A DNA stretch of 64,000 nucleotides from CAVVXN01 sp963772585 (GTDB lineage: Bacteria; Planctomycetota; PLA2; JAEUHO01), in contig CAVYXV010000002.1 of NCBI GenBank assembly GCA_963772585.1, positions 186,001-250,000 of the forward strand, read 5' to 3'. A program made the translations under genes and the position numbers. Below, one piece after another: positions 24,979-32,496 of this stretch (positions are counted from its first letter, which is position 1; every line of letters starts with the position of its first letter). The notes under the pieces were generated by a model. The model saw nothing but the letters and a program-made list of their open reading frames with translations. It was not told the origin of the DNA and made no database searches.

Positions 24979-25497
24979 TCAAGGATCCTGCGCGAGGGCA
25001 CGATCGAACTCGGCCCGCGTGCGGGCGTCGAATGCGCAGAGGATGACGCGTCGCGGTCGCTCCGAGGACTCGAGGAAAGAACGCACCGTGCGCACGGCCA
25101 CGTCGCACGCCGCCGCCAGCGGATACCCGAAGATGCCCGTGCTGATCCCGGGAAAGGCGATCGTCTCCAGGTCGTGCGCGCGCGCGAGCTCGAGGCTCTT
25201 CCGGTAGCAGCCGGCGAGGAGCGCTTCCTCGCCCCGTTTGCCGCCGTGCCAGCGAGGGCCCACGGCGTGCACCACCCACCGGGCGGGCAGGTCGTAGCCG
25301 GGCGTGAACCGCGCGTCGCCCGTCGGGCAGGGCGCCGCCTCGCGACAGGCCTCGGCCAGGCGCGGCCCGGCCGCGCGGTGGATGGCCCCGCAGACCCCGC
25401 CGCCGGTCGCGAGCGCCTCGTTCGCGGCGTTGACGATCGCATCGACGTCCAGCGCCGTGATGTCGCCCTCGACGACCCGGATGCGTTCGTCCGTCAT
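24979..25497 (-). CDS. Macro-domain ADP-ribose hydrolase
   Basis: A 172-residue stand-alone macro domain. It has the ADP-ribose-binding motif VDAIVNAANEALATGGGVCG (residues about 18-37) and the second loop FPGISTGIFGYP (near 118-129), as in YmdB/MacroD-type enzymes that remove ADP-ribose from proteins or hydrolyse O-acetyl-ADP-ribose. The conserved Asn-Ala-Ala-Asn and Gly-rich loops are intact. The start overlaps the stop of the upstream aminopeptidase gene by 4 bases, so the two are co-translated. No ADP-ribosyltransferase is present in the window. Confidence 0.92.
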   Translation of the reverse strand: MTDERIRVVEGDITALDVDAIVNAANEALATGGGVCGAIHRAAGPRLAEACREAAPCPTGDARFTPGYDLPARWVVHAVGPRWHGGKRGEEALLAGCYRKSLELARAHDLETIAFPGISTGIFGYPLAAACDVAVRTVRSFLESSERPRRVILCAFDARTRAEFDRALAQDP

Positions 25498-26339
25498 TGG
25501 AGCCAGGCCGACTCCTCGCGGGTCGCGTGCGCGAGCCCGCGCCACGCCGCCTCCGCAACGTCGATGATCGTCTCTCCGGTGTAGCGGATGCCGAGCCGGC
25601 CTTCCGCCTCGCCGCCGAGCTCCAGGGCCTGCGCGCGCATCGCGTCGCGGTGGAAGAAGACGTCGATCGTGACCGGCGCTTCGACGAGAAGAGGCTGGCC
25701 GCCCTTCTTCACGGCGCGGGCGGCGGCGTCGCTGATCGCCGCGTGCGCCCGTTCGAGGGAGAGCGTCACGACGGCGGAGGGACCGAGCGTCTGCTTCACC
25801 TCGACGAGTTGGAGGTCGGCGCCGAGGTCCTCCCGCGCTTCGCGGCAGAAGTCGTCCGCACCCGTGGCCAGTACGACGGGGATCCCGTAGTAGCCGAGGA
25901 TCGCGGCGTTCAGGTACGCCTCGCTCGCGGGGCGTCCGTTCAGTCGGATCTCCTGCACGAGCGCGCCGACCCACGTGTGGGCGAGGAGCCCGCCGTCGTG
26001 GCCGGCGCGGGCGTGGTAGCCGACGAAGAAGGCCATGTCGTACGCGTTCGGGCCCAAGGCCCCGAGCTGACACAGGGGGCGGTTGCGGGCCTGGGCCGGT
26101 CCGGTCAGGAGGCGCGCCGCGGGGTGCAGGGCGTCGAGCAGGATGTTCCGCATCGTGCCGTGGCCGTCCGCGACCAGGACCTCCGTCGCGCCGGCCGAGA
26201 GGGCGCCCTCGATCGCGGCGTTCACGTCGCCCGTGAGCCACCGCCGCGCGGCCTCGTAGTCGTGCCCCCCGGGCAGGAGGTGGTCCCGGTGGCAGACGCC
26301 GGTGGCCCCCTCCATGTCCACGCTGAAGAAGATCTTCAT
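25494..26339 (-). CDS. dppA: M55-family D-aminopeptidase
   Basis: A 281-residue DppA-like zinc peptidase, a family that releases N-terminal D-amino acids from short peptides such as D-Ala-D-Ala. The zinc and active-site residues are in IFFSVDMEGATGVCH (Asp8, Glu10), VADGHGTMRNIL (near 57-63) and GYHARAGHDGGLLAHTW (His near 104 and 115, family catalytic region). The C-terminal half has TLSLERAHAAISDAAARAV. No signal peptide is seen, so it acts in the cytoplasm, where it could recycle wall peptides. It is the first gene of a two-gene unit with the macro-domain protein. Confidence 0.9.
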   Translation of the reverse strand: MKIFFSVDMEGATGVCHRDHLLPGGHDYEAARRWLTGDVNAAIEGALSAGATEVLVADGHGTMRNILLDALHPAARLLTGPAQARNRPLCQLGALGPNAYDMAFFVGYHARAGHDGGLLAHTWVGALVQEIRLNGRPASEAYLNAAILGYYGIPVVLATGADDFCREAREDLGADLQLVEVKQTLGPSAVVTLSLERAHAAISDAAARAVKKGGQPLLVEAPVTIDVFFHRDAMRAQALELGGEAEGRLGIRYTGETIIDVAEAAWRGLAHATREESAWLQ

Positions 26340-26427
26340 GCGGGCGATTGTAGGGGACTCGGGGGCCGTCCCCCCCCGACCTAAGGTTTGGATCCGCTCC
26401 AGGGCTACGGAGCACAGGAGGCCGAGC

Positions 26428-26853
26428 ATGGCAGACCACACTCCGGTCAAGGCCGGCGACTTCGCGACGGTCATCGGTTCCGACGCGCGCTTCAAGGGCG
26501 AGCTTTCGTTCGAGGGCGGCGTCAAGATCGACGGCCGTTTCGAGGGCTCGATCAAGACGACGGGTCAGGTGCTGATCAGCAAGGGCGGGCAGGTGCAAGC
26601 GGACGTCCAGGCCCGCCAGCTCGTGCTGGAAGGGCAACTGTTGGGGAACCTCTCCGCGCAGGATCTCGTCGATCTGCGCTCCACGGCGAACCTGCAGGGC
26701 GACGTCCACGCCGCGAAGCTCGTCGTGGTCGAGGGTGCGACGCTCGTCGGACGCTGCGAGGTCGGCCCGAACGTGAAGCAGGGCGCGCCCCCCAGCCGCA
26801 ACGGCGACACGCCGGTGGTGGGGAAGCCCGTCGCGGCCTCGGCATCGAAGTAG
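26428..26853 (+). CDS. Bactofilin
   Basis: A 141-residue bactofilin (polymer-forming cytoskeletal protein). A short polar N-terminus ends ATVIGSDARFKGEL; a right-handed beta-helix core repeats every 17-20 residues (FEGGVKIDGRFEGSIKTTG, then AQDLVDLRSTANLQGDVHAA). A disordered Pro/Ser tail closes it. Bactofilins assemble without nucleotide into filaments that place wall enzymes or polar structures. GAGG at 26418-26421 lies before ATG 26428. It is followed after 21 bases by a second bactofilin. Confidence 0.92.
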   Translation: MADHTPVKAGDFATVIGSDARFKGELSFEGGVKIDGRFEGSIKTTGQVLISKGGQVQADVQARQLVLEGQLLGNLSAQDLVDLRSTANLQGDVHAAKLVVVEGATLVGRCEVGPNVKQGAPPSRNGDTPVVGKPVAASASK

Positions 26854-26874
26854 GGAACCGCTCCGGCGGTCCCG

Positions 26875-27303
26875 ATGCCGCGCCCGCGCGCACCCTCCCG
26901 TCGCCGGACGCTCTGCACCCACTGCGACCGTCCGCTCGACCTGGACGCCCAGGCCAAGTCCGTCAGCTGCCCGCACTGCCACCAGCGGGTCATCACCGAA
27001 GCGCTCGACGTCAAGGACTACGTCGCCGTGCGCAAGTTCCACACGGCGAACCGCATGCGCATCACGAAGAAGGGGATCGTCTACGCGTCGGTGAGGGCGG
27101 ACGACCTGGTCGTGGAGGGGGTGCTGGAGGGGAGCGCCTTGGCCATGGGCACGATCCGGCTCGGCAAGCGGTCGAAGGTGAAGGCGGACCTGAGGGCGAC
27201 GCGGCTGGTCGTGGACGAGGGGGCGGTCTTCGCGGGGAGACTCCTCATCGGCCCGTCCCAGGTCCCGGAGCTCGAGCGCCTCGGGGAGCCGGTTTCCCCT
27301 TGA
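26875..27303 (+). CDS. Bactofilin with N-terminal zinc ribbon
   Basis: A 142-residue protein. A basic N-terminus (MPRPRAPSRRR) leads into a zinc ribbon (LCTHCDRPLDLDAQAKS then CPHCHQRV, four Cys as CxxC pairs, residues 14-38). A bactofilin-like beta-helix follows (about 45-135) with repeats such as VRADDLVVEGVLEGSALAMG and LRATRLVVDEGAVFAGRL. The zinc ribbon could recruit nucleic acid, a protein partner or metal, a feature absent from the typical bactofilin next door. The two would be co-transcribed and may co-polymerise. Its stop overlaps the -35 box of the blaI promoter. Confidence 0.85.
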   Translation: MPRPRAPSRRRTLCTHCDRPLDLDAQAKSVSCPHCHQRVITEALDVKDYVAVRKFHTANRMRITKKGIVYASVRADDLVVEGVLEGSALAMGTIRLGKRSKVKADLRATRLVVDEGAVFAGRLLIGPSQVPELERLGEPVSP

Positions 27304-27335
27304 CGGGCCTTCGAGAACTACATATGTAGTACTAC
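27300..27335 (+). promoter_or_regulatory. blaI promoter and BlaI/MecI-type operator
   Basis: TTGACG (27300-27305) and TATGTA (27323-27328) are 17 bases apart. The -10 lies inside the perfect 14-base palindrome ACTACATATGTAGT (27317-27330), whose core TACATATGTA is the recognised BlaI/MecI operator motif. A weaker second dyad (ACTACATGAGTCGTAG, 27331-27346) covers the start codon. No Shine-Dalgarno sequence precedes ATG 27336, and the predicted transcription start falls at about that position, so the message may be leaderless. Autoregulation by BlaI is the natural reading. Confidence 0.8.
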
Positions 27336-27749
27336 ATGAGTCGTAGAAAGCGCGCCCGCCGGGGTCCGGACCTGGAACTCGGCGATCTGCAGCTGGCCCT
27401 GATGCGGGTGCTCTGGGACCGAGGGGAGGCCACCGTCGTGGAGGTCCAGGAGGCCCTGCGCCCGGGACGGGACCTCGCCCCCACGACGGTCGCCACGACC
27501 CTCGCGCGGCTGGAGAAGCGCGGGATCGTCGCGCACCGACGGGAGGGCCGGGTCTACGTCTACCGGCCCGCCGTGGAGAAGGAGGACGTCCGCCGCTCGA
27601 TGGTGGGCGCGCTCATGGACCGCCTCTTCCGCGGCGACCCGGCGGCGCTGGTGAGCCACCTCCTCGTCGAGGAGGACATCGACCGGAAGGAGTTGGAGAA
27701 GCTCCGGGCCCTCCTGGAACGGCGGCGAGGCCGCAGGAAGGGCCGATAG
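27336..27749 (+). CDS. blaI: BlaI/MecI-family repressor
   Basis: A 137-residue repressor. The winged-helix domain starts LELGDLQLALMRVLWDRGEA near residue 13. The recognition helix is LAPTTVATTLARLEKRGIV and the wing is EGRVYVYRPA. The C-terminal dimerisation helices carry DRLFRGDPAALVSHLL, and a very basic tail follows. Proteins of this family are inactivated by proteolysis triggered by a BlaR1-type sensor, which is encoded 2 bases downstream. Its operator lies over its own promoter. Confidence 0.93.
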   Translation: MSRRKRARRGPDLELGDLQLALMRVLWDRGEATVVEVQEALRPGRDLAPTTVATTLARLEKRGIVAHRREGRVYVYRPAVEKEDVRRSMVGALMDRLFRGDPAALVSHLLVEEDIDRKELEKLRALLERRRGRRKGR

Positions 27750-27751
27750 CC

Positions 27752-29044
27752 GTGGGCGATGGCACGACCGGGTTGCTGGCCGCCCTCGCGACCTACGCGG
27801 TCCACAGCACGCTCCTGCTCGGCCTCGCCTGGCTCGCGACGGCGCGCCTCGTGCGCTCGCCGCGCGCCCGCGAGGTGCTCTGGCGCACCGCGTTCCTCGG
27901 CGCCCTCCTGACGGCGGGCCTCCAGACCGCGTTCGGCTCGCCTCTCGTGGAGACCCGGCTGCCGGACATGGCGCGCGCTCGGCGGACGGCGGCCCCGGCC
28001 CCGCTCGCGGAGCCGTCCCCTCCCCGCACCGCGCCGGCCGCCGCGGCGGCGACGCCGCGCGCCGATCCCCTCGCTCTCGCCCCCCCGTCCGTGCCGGCGC
28101 GGCAAGCCCCCTCGCCCGCCCCCTCGCTCGGGGACGTGCTCCTCGGCGCGTGGTGGCTCGGGGCCCTCCTCCTGCTCGCCCGCCGCCAGATCGGCTGGCA
28201 CCGCTTCCGCCGCCGGGTCCGCGCCCGGACCCCCGCCGGGGCCGCGGCGACGCTTCGGGTGCTGCGGGCTCTCGAAACCGAAGCGGGACTGCGCCGACCC
28301 GTGCGCCTCACGACCGCACCCGATCTCGCGAGCCCCGTGGCGATGGGCGTCCTTTGTCCCGAGATCTGCCTGCCCGCACGCACGCTCTCCGACCTCTCCC
28401 CCGAGCAGGTCGAGGCGCTGCTCGCCCACGAGGTCTGGCACGTCCGCCGGCGCGACGCCCTCTGGCTCGCCGTCCAGGGCTGGATCGCTGCCCTCTTCTT
28501 CTTCCAGCCCTTGAACGCGCTCGCCCAGCGACGGCTCCGGGAGACGGCCGAGGTCCTCTGCGACGACGGGGCCGTCTCGTCCAAGGATCGGCGCCTCGCG
28601 CTCGCGGAGTGCCTCGCCCGGATCGCGGACTGGACCCTCCGGCCCCTCCCCGCCCTCGTCCCGGCCATGGCGGAACCCGCCTCGCTGCTCGGGCGACGCC
28701 TCCGCCGGCTGCTCCGGCCACCGGCGGCCGGGAGGTCGCAGAGGGGGGGGCCGGCGGGGCTCTTCGCCGCGGCCTCGCTGGCGGCCGTCCTCGCCTTCGC
28801 GCCGGGGGTGCGCAGCGCGCCGTCGACACCGCCACCGGTGCCTGTCGAAACCCCCTCGACGCCCCTCGGCGCCCTCGACGCCTCGTTGGGCGCACTCGAG
28901 CGCGACGTCCGGCACGTCCGAACCCTCCTGAGACGGGCGGGGCACCCCGACCTCGCCCGGCGGCTCGCGCGGCGCCTGGAAGCGCTCGGAGCCCGCCGCG
29001 ACGACCTTCGATACCGACTCGGGGACCCTGGAGACGAACGATGA
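27752..29044 (+). CDS. BlaR1-type M56 membrane metallopeptidase
   Basis: A 430-residue protein beginning at GTG 27752, 2 bases after blaI. N-terminal membrane helices (LLAALATYAVHSTLLLGLAWL and, near 130, a second pair) flank a Pro/Ala-rich loop. The zinc peptidase site is LLAHEVWHVRRRD, with HEVWH at about 226-230. A further helix (AAASLAAVLAFAPG) near 335 leads to a periplasmic coiled-coil tail of about 80 residues. There is no penicillin-binding sensor domain as in true BlaR1, so the signal is not a beta-lactam recognised by that domain. It should inactivate BlaI on sensing an envelope signal. Confidence 0.87.
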   Translation: MGDGTTGLLAALATYAVHSTLLLGLAWLATARLVRSPRAREVLWRTAFLGALLTAGLQTAFGSPLVETRLPDMARARRTAAPAPLAEPSPPRTAPAAAAATPRADPLALAPPSVPARQAPSPAPSLGDVLLGAWWLGALLLLARRQIGWHRFRRRVRARTPAGAAATLRVLRALETEAGLRRPVRLTTAPDLASPVAMGVLCPEICLPARTLSDLSPEQVEALLAHEVWHVRRRDALWLAVQGWIAALFFFQPLNALAQRRLRETAEVLCDDGAVSSKDRRLALAECLARIADWTLRPLPALVPAMAEPASLLGRRLRRLLRPPAAGRSQRGGPAGLFAAASLAAVLAFAPGVRSAPSTPPPVPVETPSTPLGALDASLGALERDVRHVRTLLRRAGHPDLARRLARRLEALGARRDDLRYRLGDPGDER

Positions 29045-29988
29045 ACCCCCGAAGCCTCTTCGCCACGACGTTGACCCTCGCCCTGTTGCTCCTCGCCCGC
29101 GGCCCCACGCGCGCGGACGAGAACGCGGAGGGAAAGGGCCGGGCGAAGGTCGCCGCGACCGTGACGTTTTCCGTGAAGAACTGGCCGGTCCAGGCCGTCC
29201 TCCGGCGCATCGCTTCCGACGGCGACGCGAAGCTGATCGTCGCGGACGACGTGAAGGGGCTGGTCACGATCGGGTTCGAGGCCGTTCCGTGGCACGTCGC
29301 CCTCGAGCGGGTCGCCGCGGCGGCCGGCTTGGAGGTGGTGAAGGAGAAGCACGGCGTCCTCCGCGTCGAGAAGGCCTCGGAGAAGCGAGCGGAGGCGGTG
29401 AAGGACACCGCGGTCGTGCGGCGGACCTTCGACATCAGCGACCTCGCCGAGCGGCAACGGGCAGCGCTCGACGGGGTTCTCGACGTCATGGACGCCGACG
29501 TGAAGGTGGAGAAGGTCTACCGGGCCCCGCTCTTCCAACTCCTGGTCACGGGCCCATCCGCCCAGATCCGTGGGTTCACGGAGGTTCTCCGGTTCCTGCG
29601 TGGGGGCGGACCGGGCTCGGTGTACACCATGGATGGCCCCTACCGGGCCGGAGCCGAGGGGGCTTCCTTCACCACCATTCCGGTGGAACCCGGCACGCAC
29701 CGGGCAGACGCCCGTGCCGTCGTCACGAAGTCAGGCGCGTTCTACGTCCTGTCGCGGGATCCCCGCCCCTCGGACGGCCAGATCCCCTGGAAGGGCCGCA
29801 TCGAGGCCGACGGCGATCGGCCCTTCGTCGCCGGCTCCCGGGCCGCGGGAGCCCGCGAGCCTGCATCGCTCCAGGCTTCCATCGCCGCGCTCCACGACGA
29901 GATCCGGGCGCTGCGCGCCGAGGTCCGCGAGATCAAGGCGATCCTCGAGCGGGAGCCGGCCGGAGAGCCCCGGTCCGGTGCGCGCTGA
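29041..29988 (+). CDS. Exported STN-domain protein
   Basis: A 315-residue protein with a cleavable signal (LFATTLTLALLLLARGPTRA). An STN (secretin/TonB short N-terminal) module follows near residues 40-105 (VTFSVKNWPVQAVLRRIAS, GFEAVPWHVALERVAAAAG, HGVLRVEKA). A middle region of unknown fold holds FDISDLAERQRAALDG, and the C-terminal helix is coiled-coil-like (ASIAALHDEIRALRAEVREI). Its start overlaps the BlaR1-like stop by 4 bases, making it the presumed effector of this BlaI-controlled operon in place of a beta-lactamase. STN modules bind partners in secretin or TonB systems, but no barrel domain is attached here. Confidence 0.78.
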   Translation: MNPRSLFATTLTLALLLLARGPTRADENAEGKGRAKVAATVTFSVKNWPVQAVLRRIASDGDAKLIVADDVKGLVTIGFEAVPWHVALERVAAAAGLEVVKEKHGVLRVEKASEKRAEAVKDTAVVRRTFDISDLAERQRAALDGVLDVMDADVKVEKVYRAPLFQLLVTGPSAQIRGFTEVLRFLRGGGPGSVYTMDGPYRAGAEGASFTTIPVEPGTHRADARAVVTKSGAFYVLSRDPRPSDGQIPWKGRIEADGDRPFVAGSRAAGAREPASLQASIAALHDEIRALRAEVREIKAILEREPAGEPRSGAR

Positions 29989-30022
29989 CCAAAGGACGAT
30001 GGCCACGGCTTTCGCGGTTCAC

Positions 30023-30042
30023 GGCGGCGATGGATCGCCGCC
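30023..30042. terminator. Perfect 9-bp inverted repeat between convergent genes
   Basis: GGCGGCGATGGATCGCCGCC has 9-base arms and a GG centre. It lies 35 bases after the STN gene and 76 bases before the end of the convergent transketolase-like gene, fitting a bidirectional terminator. It lacks a T-run. Confidence 0.45.
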
Positions 30043-30117
30043 CGCACCCCTATGAATCAGGGCTTTGCGGCGGATCCTACCGAACAGCGACAGGGCTGGA
30101 AGGCCCGGAATCCGGCG

Positions 30118-32466
30118 CTAGAGCCGCTGGACGGCGAGCGCGTCGGCGAAGGCGTGGATCGCCTCGGCCTGCGCCTCGCCGTCGAGGCCGGCCTCGTGCA
30201 CCACCCGGGCGCCGGGGCCGCTGCCCAGGAAGTGCCCCTTCTGGAAGGGGTGCATCGTGTGGCGGCGACCGATCGACCCCTGGACCCAGCGGACCATGGT
30301 CGGGAACGTGAAGCCGGTGATGCCCATCGCGCGTTCGGCGACCTGGGCGGGGAAGGTGGCCTCGCGCTCCTCGGGGGACAGCCGGTCGAAGAGCTCTGCG
30401 CTTGCGACGTGGTAGGCGTCCACGTCGAGCCCGTCCCGGAGGAGACGCGGCAGCGTTTCCTGGACGAAGGCGTAGGTGACCTCCGACCCCTGGAGCACGA
30501 CGGCGGGGGCGCCCCGATCGGCCGCGGCGCGGAGGTGGTAGACGCCCTTCGCCGCCTCGACGGCCGGCGCCAGCCCGAGCGCCTCGCGGTCGAGCACGGG
30601 CTCGCCCGGACGCGTGACGAAGGGGTAGATGACCGCGGGGCGCGCCGCGAAGGCCGCGGCGAGGAGCGGCCAGACCTCCTGGGGCTCCCAGGGGGTGAGG
30701 CTGATCGCCGTCGCGGCGGGGAAGTTCTCCTGGACCAGTTGCAGGGCCTGGGGATCGGCGTGGGTCGGGCCGTCCTCCCCCGTCTTCATGCCGGTATGGC
30801 CGCAAATCAGCACGAAGGGGCGGTACGGCCCCGGTTCGACCTGCGGGCGCATCTGGTTGCCGATGGCATGGAGCCGTGCGGCGATGTGTCCCAGCGGGGC
30901 GAGGAAGGCGCCGTAGGAGGCGCCCGCGCCGACGTGCACGCCGAAGGCGCTGAGCCCGGAGAGGACGCACGAGAGACCGTCTTCGCAGATGCCGCCCACC
31001 GACAAGGTCCGGCTGGCGGGGTTCGCCAGCGTGTGGAAGAAGCCCTTCGGGAAGGTCTTCGCCACCGCGGAGATCGCGGTGGAGTCGAGCAGGTCCGCGG
31101 CGCCGATCAGGATCGCGCCCCCGGACGCCTCGTTGAGAAACCCAAGGGCCTTGCCGAGCTGCTGGCGGATGGCGATCTTCGTGCCGGGCGCGAGAACGAG
31201 GCTCTCCGGCATCGCCAGGGGATCGCAGGCGGCGTAGAGCTTCTCCACCCGCGGCGCGTCCCCACGGAGTTCGAGCTCCCGAGCGGCGAGCCTTCCCTTC
31301 GCGTGCGCGACGCGCGCGGCGAGGCTCGCGCAGGCCTCGCGGCGGCCCACCAGGATCTGCCGGATGCGTTCGAGCGCCTGCCACCAGCAGCGCTCCCGTT
31401 CGGCCTCCCCCGCGGGCGCGAGGCAGACGCGGTCGTCGCACGTGGGCAGCCCCTCGAGGTCGGGGCCGAAGAGGGGCTCCAGCGAGTCGCGGAACGGCTC
31501 GCTGCAGAGCCCGTGCCCGGCGCCGTGTGAGAGGCGGCCTTCGAGGCCGTAGTGCCAGCCCTTGACGGTCCGGTAGACCAGCGCGGTCGGCTGCCCGTTG
31601 TCGATCGCGAGCGCCGTCTCCTGGGCGGTCAGGACGAGGCCCAGATCGAAGCCGTCGGGCACCTCGACGACGTTCCAGTCGTGGAGGTAGAAGAACTCCA
31701 TCGGGTCCCACTGGACGTAGTCGCCGGGCGCGTCGCCCTCGCGGGTCACGTGGTCGGAGTCGATCGAGGCCTGGTTCCAGTCGAGATGCACGTACGCGTT
31801 GTGGAGCCCGGTGGTTCCGGCGAAGGCCGCGGCCTCATACGCGCGCCCGGGCGTCAGGCCGCCCTCGCCTTCGATGATGTGCACGCGCGGCGCGTCGCGG
31901 CCGTACGCATCGGCGGCGCCCAGGGCGAGGCCAAGGGAACTCCCGAGGCCGACCCCGGACGCACCGGTCGACAGTTTCACGAACGGAGTGGCCGGCGTGG
32001 GGTGGCCGTCCAGGGCCTTCGACCGAAAACGCCGGAACAGTTCGCCGTCGTGCGTGGGGTTGCGACGGAAGCCGAGGAGGTCCTCCAGTCGGAGGCGGAG
32101 CCGGTCGTCCGCGGGAAGCTGCGAAGGATCGCCGATCTGGACGACCTCGTCGCGAAGCGCCAACATGGCGTAGAGGCCGAGCGCCTTGTGCCCCGCGGCG
32201 TAGGACAGGATGTCGGCGTCGCGCCGGTTGGGATCGCCGACATCGTAGTCCATCGTGCCGAAGAGGAGGCTCGTCACGATGCGGCCGGTCGAGACGGACC
32301 CGCCGGGGTGGCCGGACTGGGCGAAGTTGTAGAGGATCGAGCAGATGGACCGGTAGACGAGGTCGTAGGTGGCGAAGTGCGCGACCTCGTCCTCGCCGAG
32401 GATCCTCGGCTGGATCCGGTCCACCACGACCCACTCGCCGCGGCGTTTGCCGAATGCGTGGCTCAT
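30118..32466 (-). CDS. Atypical transketolase-family enzyme
   Basis: A 782-residue thiamine diphosphate enzyme, longer than the usual 660-residue transketolase. The N-terminal domain has the TPP contact SGHPGGSVSTG near residue 50 and SYAAGHKALGLYAMLAL. GEGGLTPGRAYEAAAFAGT stands at the Mg/TPP-binding position, where transketolases have GDGE, and NAYVHLDWNQASID follows. The second half shows the pyrimidine domain with CGHTGMKTGEDGPTHADPQ (invariant His/Glu) near 565. The C-terminal domain ends with IGRRHTMHPFQKGHFLG. The overall match is to sugar-phosphate transketolases, but substrate residues may differ. It is 30 bases downstream of an aminotransferase gene, in one unit. Confidence 0.82.
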   Translation of the reverse strand: MSHAFGKRRGEWVVVDRIQPRILGEDEVAHFATYDLVYRSICSILYNFAQSGHPGGSVSTGRIVTSLLFGTMDYDVGDPNRRDADILSYAAGHKALGLYAMLALRDEVVQIGDPSQLPADDRLRLRLEDLLGFRRNPTHDGELFRRFRSKALDGHPTPATPFVKLSTGASGVGLGSSLGLALGAADAYGRDAPRVHIIEGEGGLTPGRAYEAAAFAGTTGLHNAYVHLDWNQASIDSDHVTREGDAPGDYVQWDPMEFFYLHDWNVVEVPDGFDLGLVLTAQETALAIDNGQPTALVYRTVKGWHYGLEGRLSHGAGHGLCSEPFRDSLEPLFGPDLEGLPTCDDRVCLAPAGEAERERCWWQALERIRQILVGRREACASLAARVAHAKGRLAARELELRGDAPRVEKLYAACDPLAMPESLVLAPGTKIAIRQQLGKALGFLNEASGGAILIGAADLLDSTAISAVAKTFPKGFFHTLANPASRTLSVGGICEDGLSCVLSGLSAFGVHVGAGASYGAFLAPLGHIAARLHAIGNQMRPQVEPGPYRPFVLICGHTGMKTGEDGPTHADPQALQLVQENFPAATAISLTPWEPQEVWPLLAAAFAARPAVIYPFVTRPGEPVLDREALGLAPAVEAAKGVYHLRAAADRGAPAVVLQGSEVTYAFVQETLPRLLRDGLDVDAYHVASAELFDRLSPEEREATFPAQVAERAMGITGFTFPTMVRWVQGSIGRRHTMHPFQKGHFLGSGPGARVVHEAGLDGEAQAEAIHAFADALAVQRL

Positions 32467-32496
32467 CGGTTCGTCTCCCAGAGGCGGAACGGCCCC

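Noticed and set aside
26359..26379. G/C hairpin between dppA and the bactofilin gene as a terminator
   Set aside because: Both flanking genes start here (divergent), so no transcript ends at this point; it may be part of a leader, but nothing supports a function.
28743..28750. G8 run in the BlaR1-like gene as a frameshift site
   Set aside because: The helix AAASLAAVLAFAPG directly after it is in frame with the peptidase domain, so the length is right.
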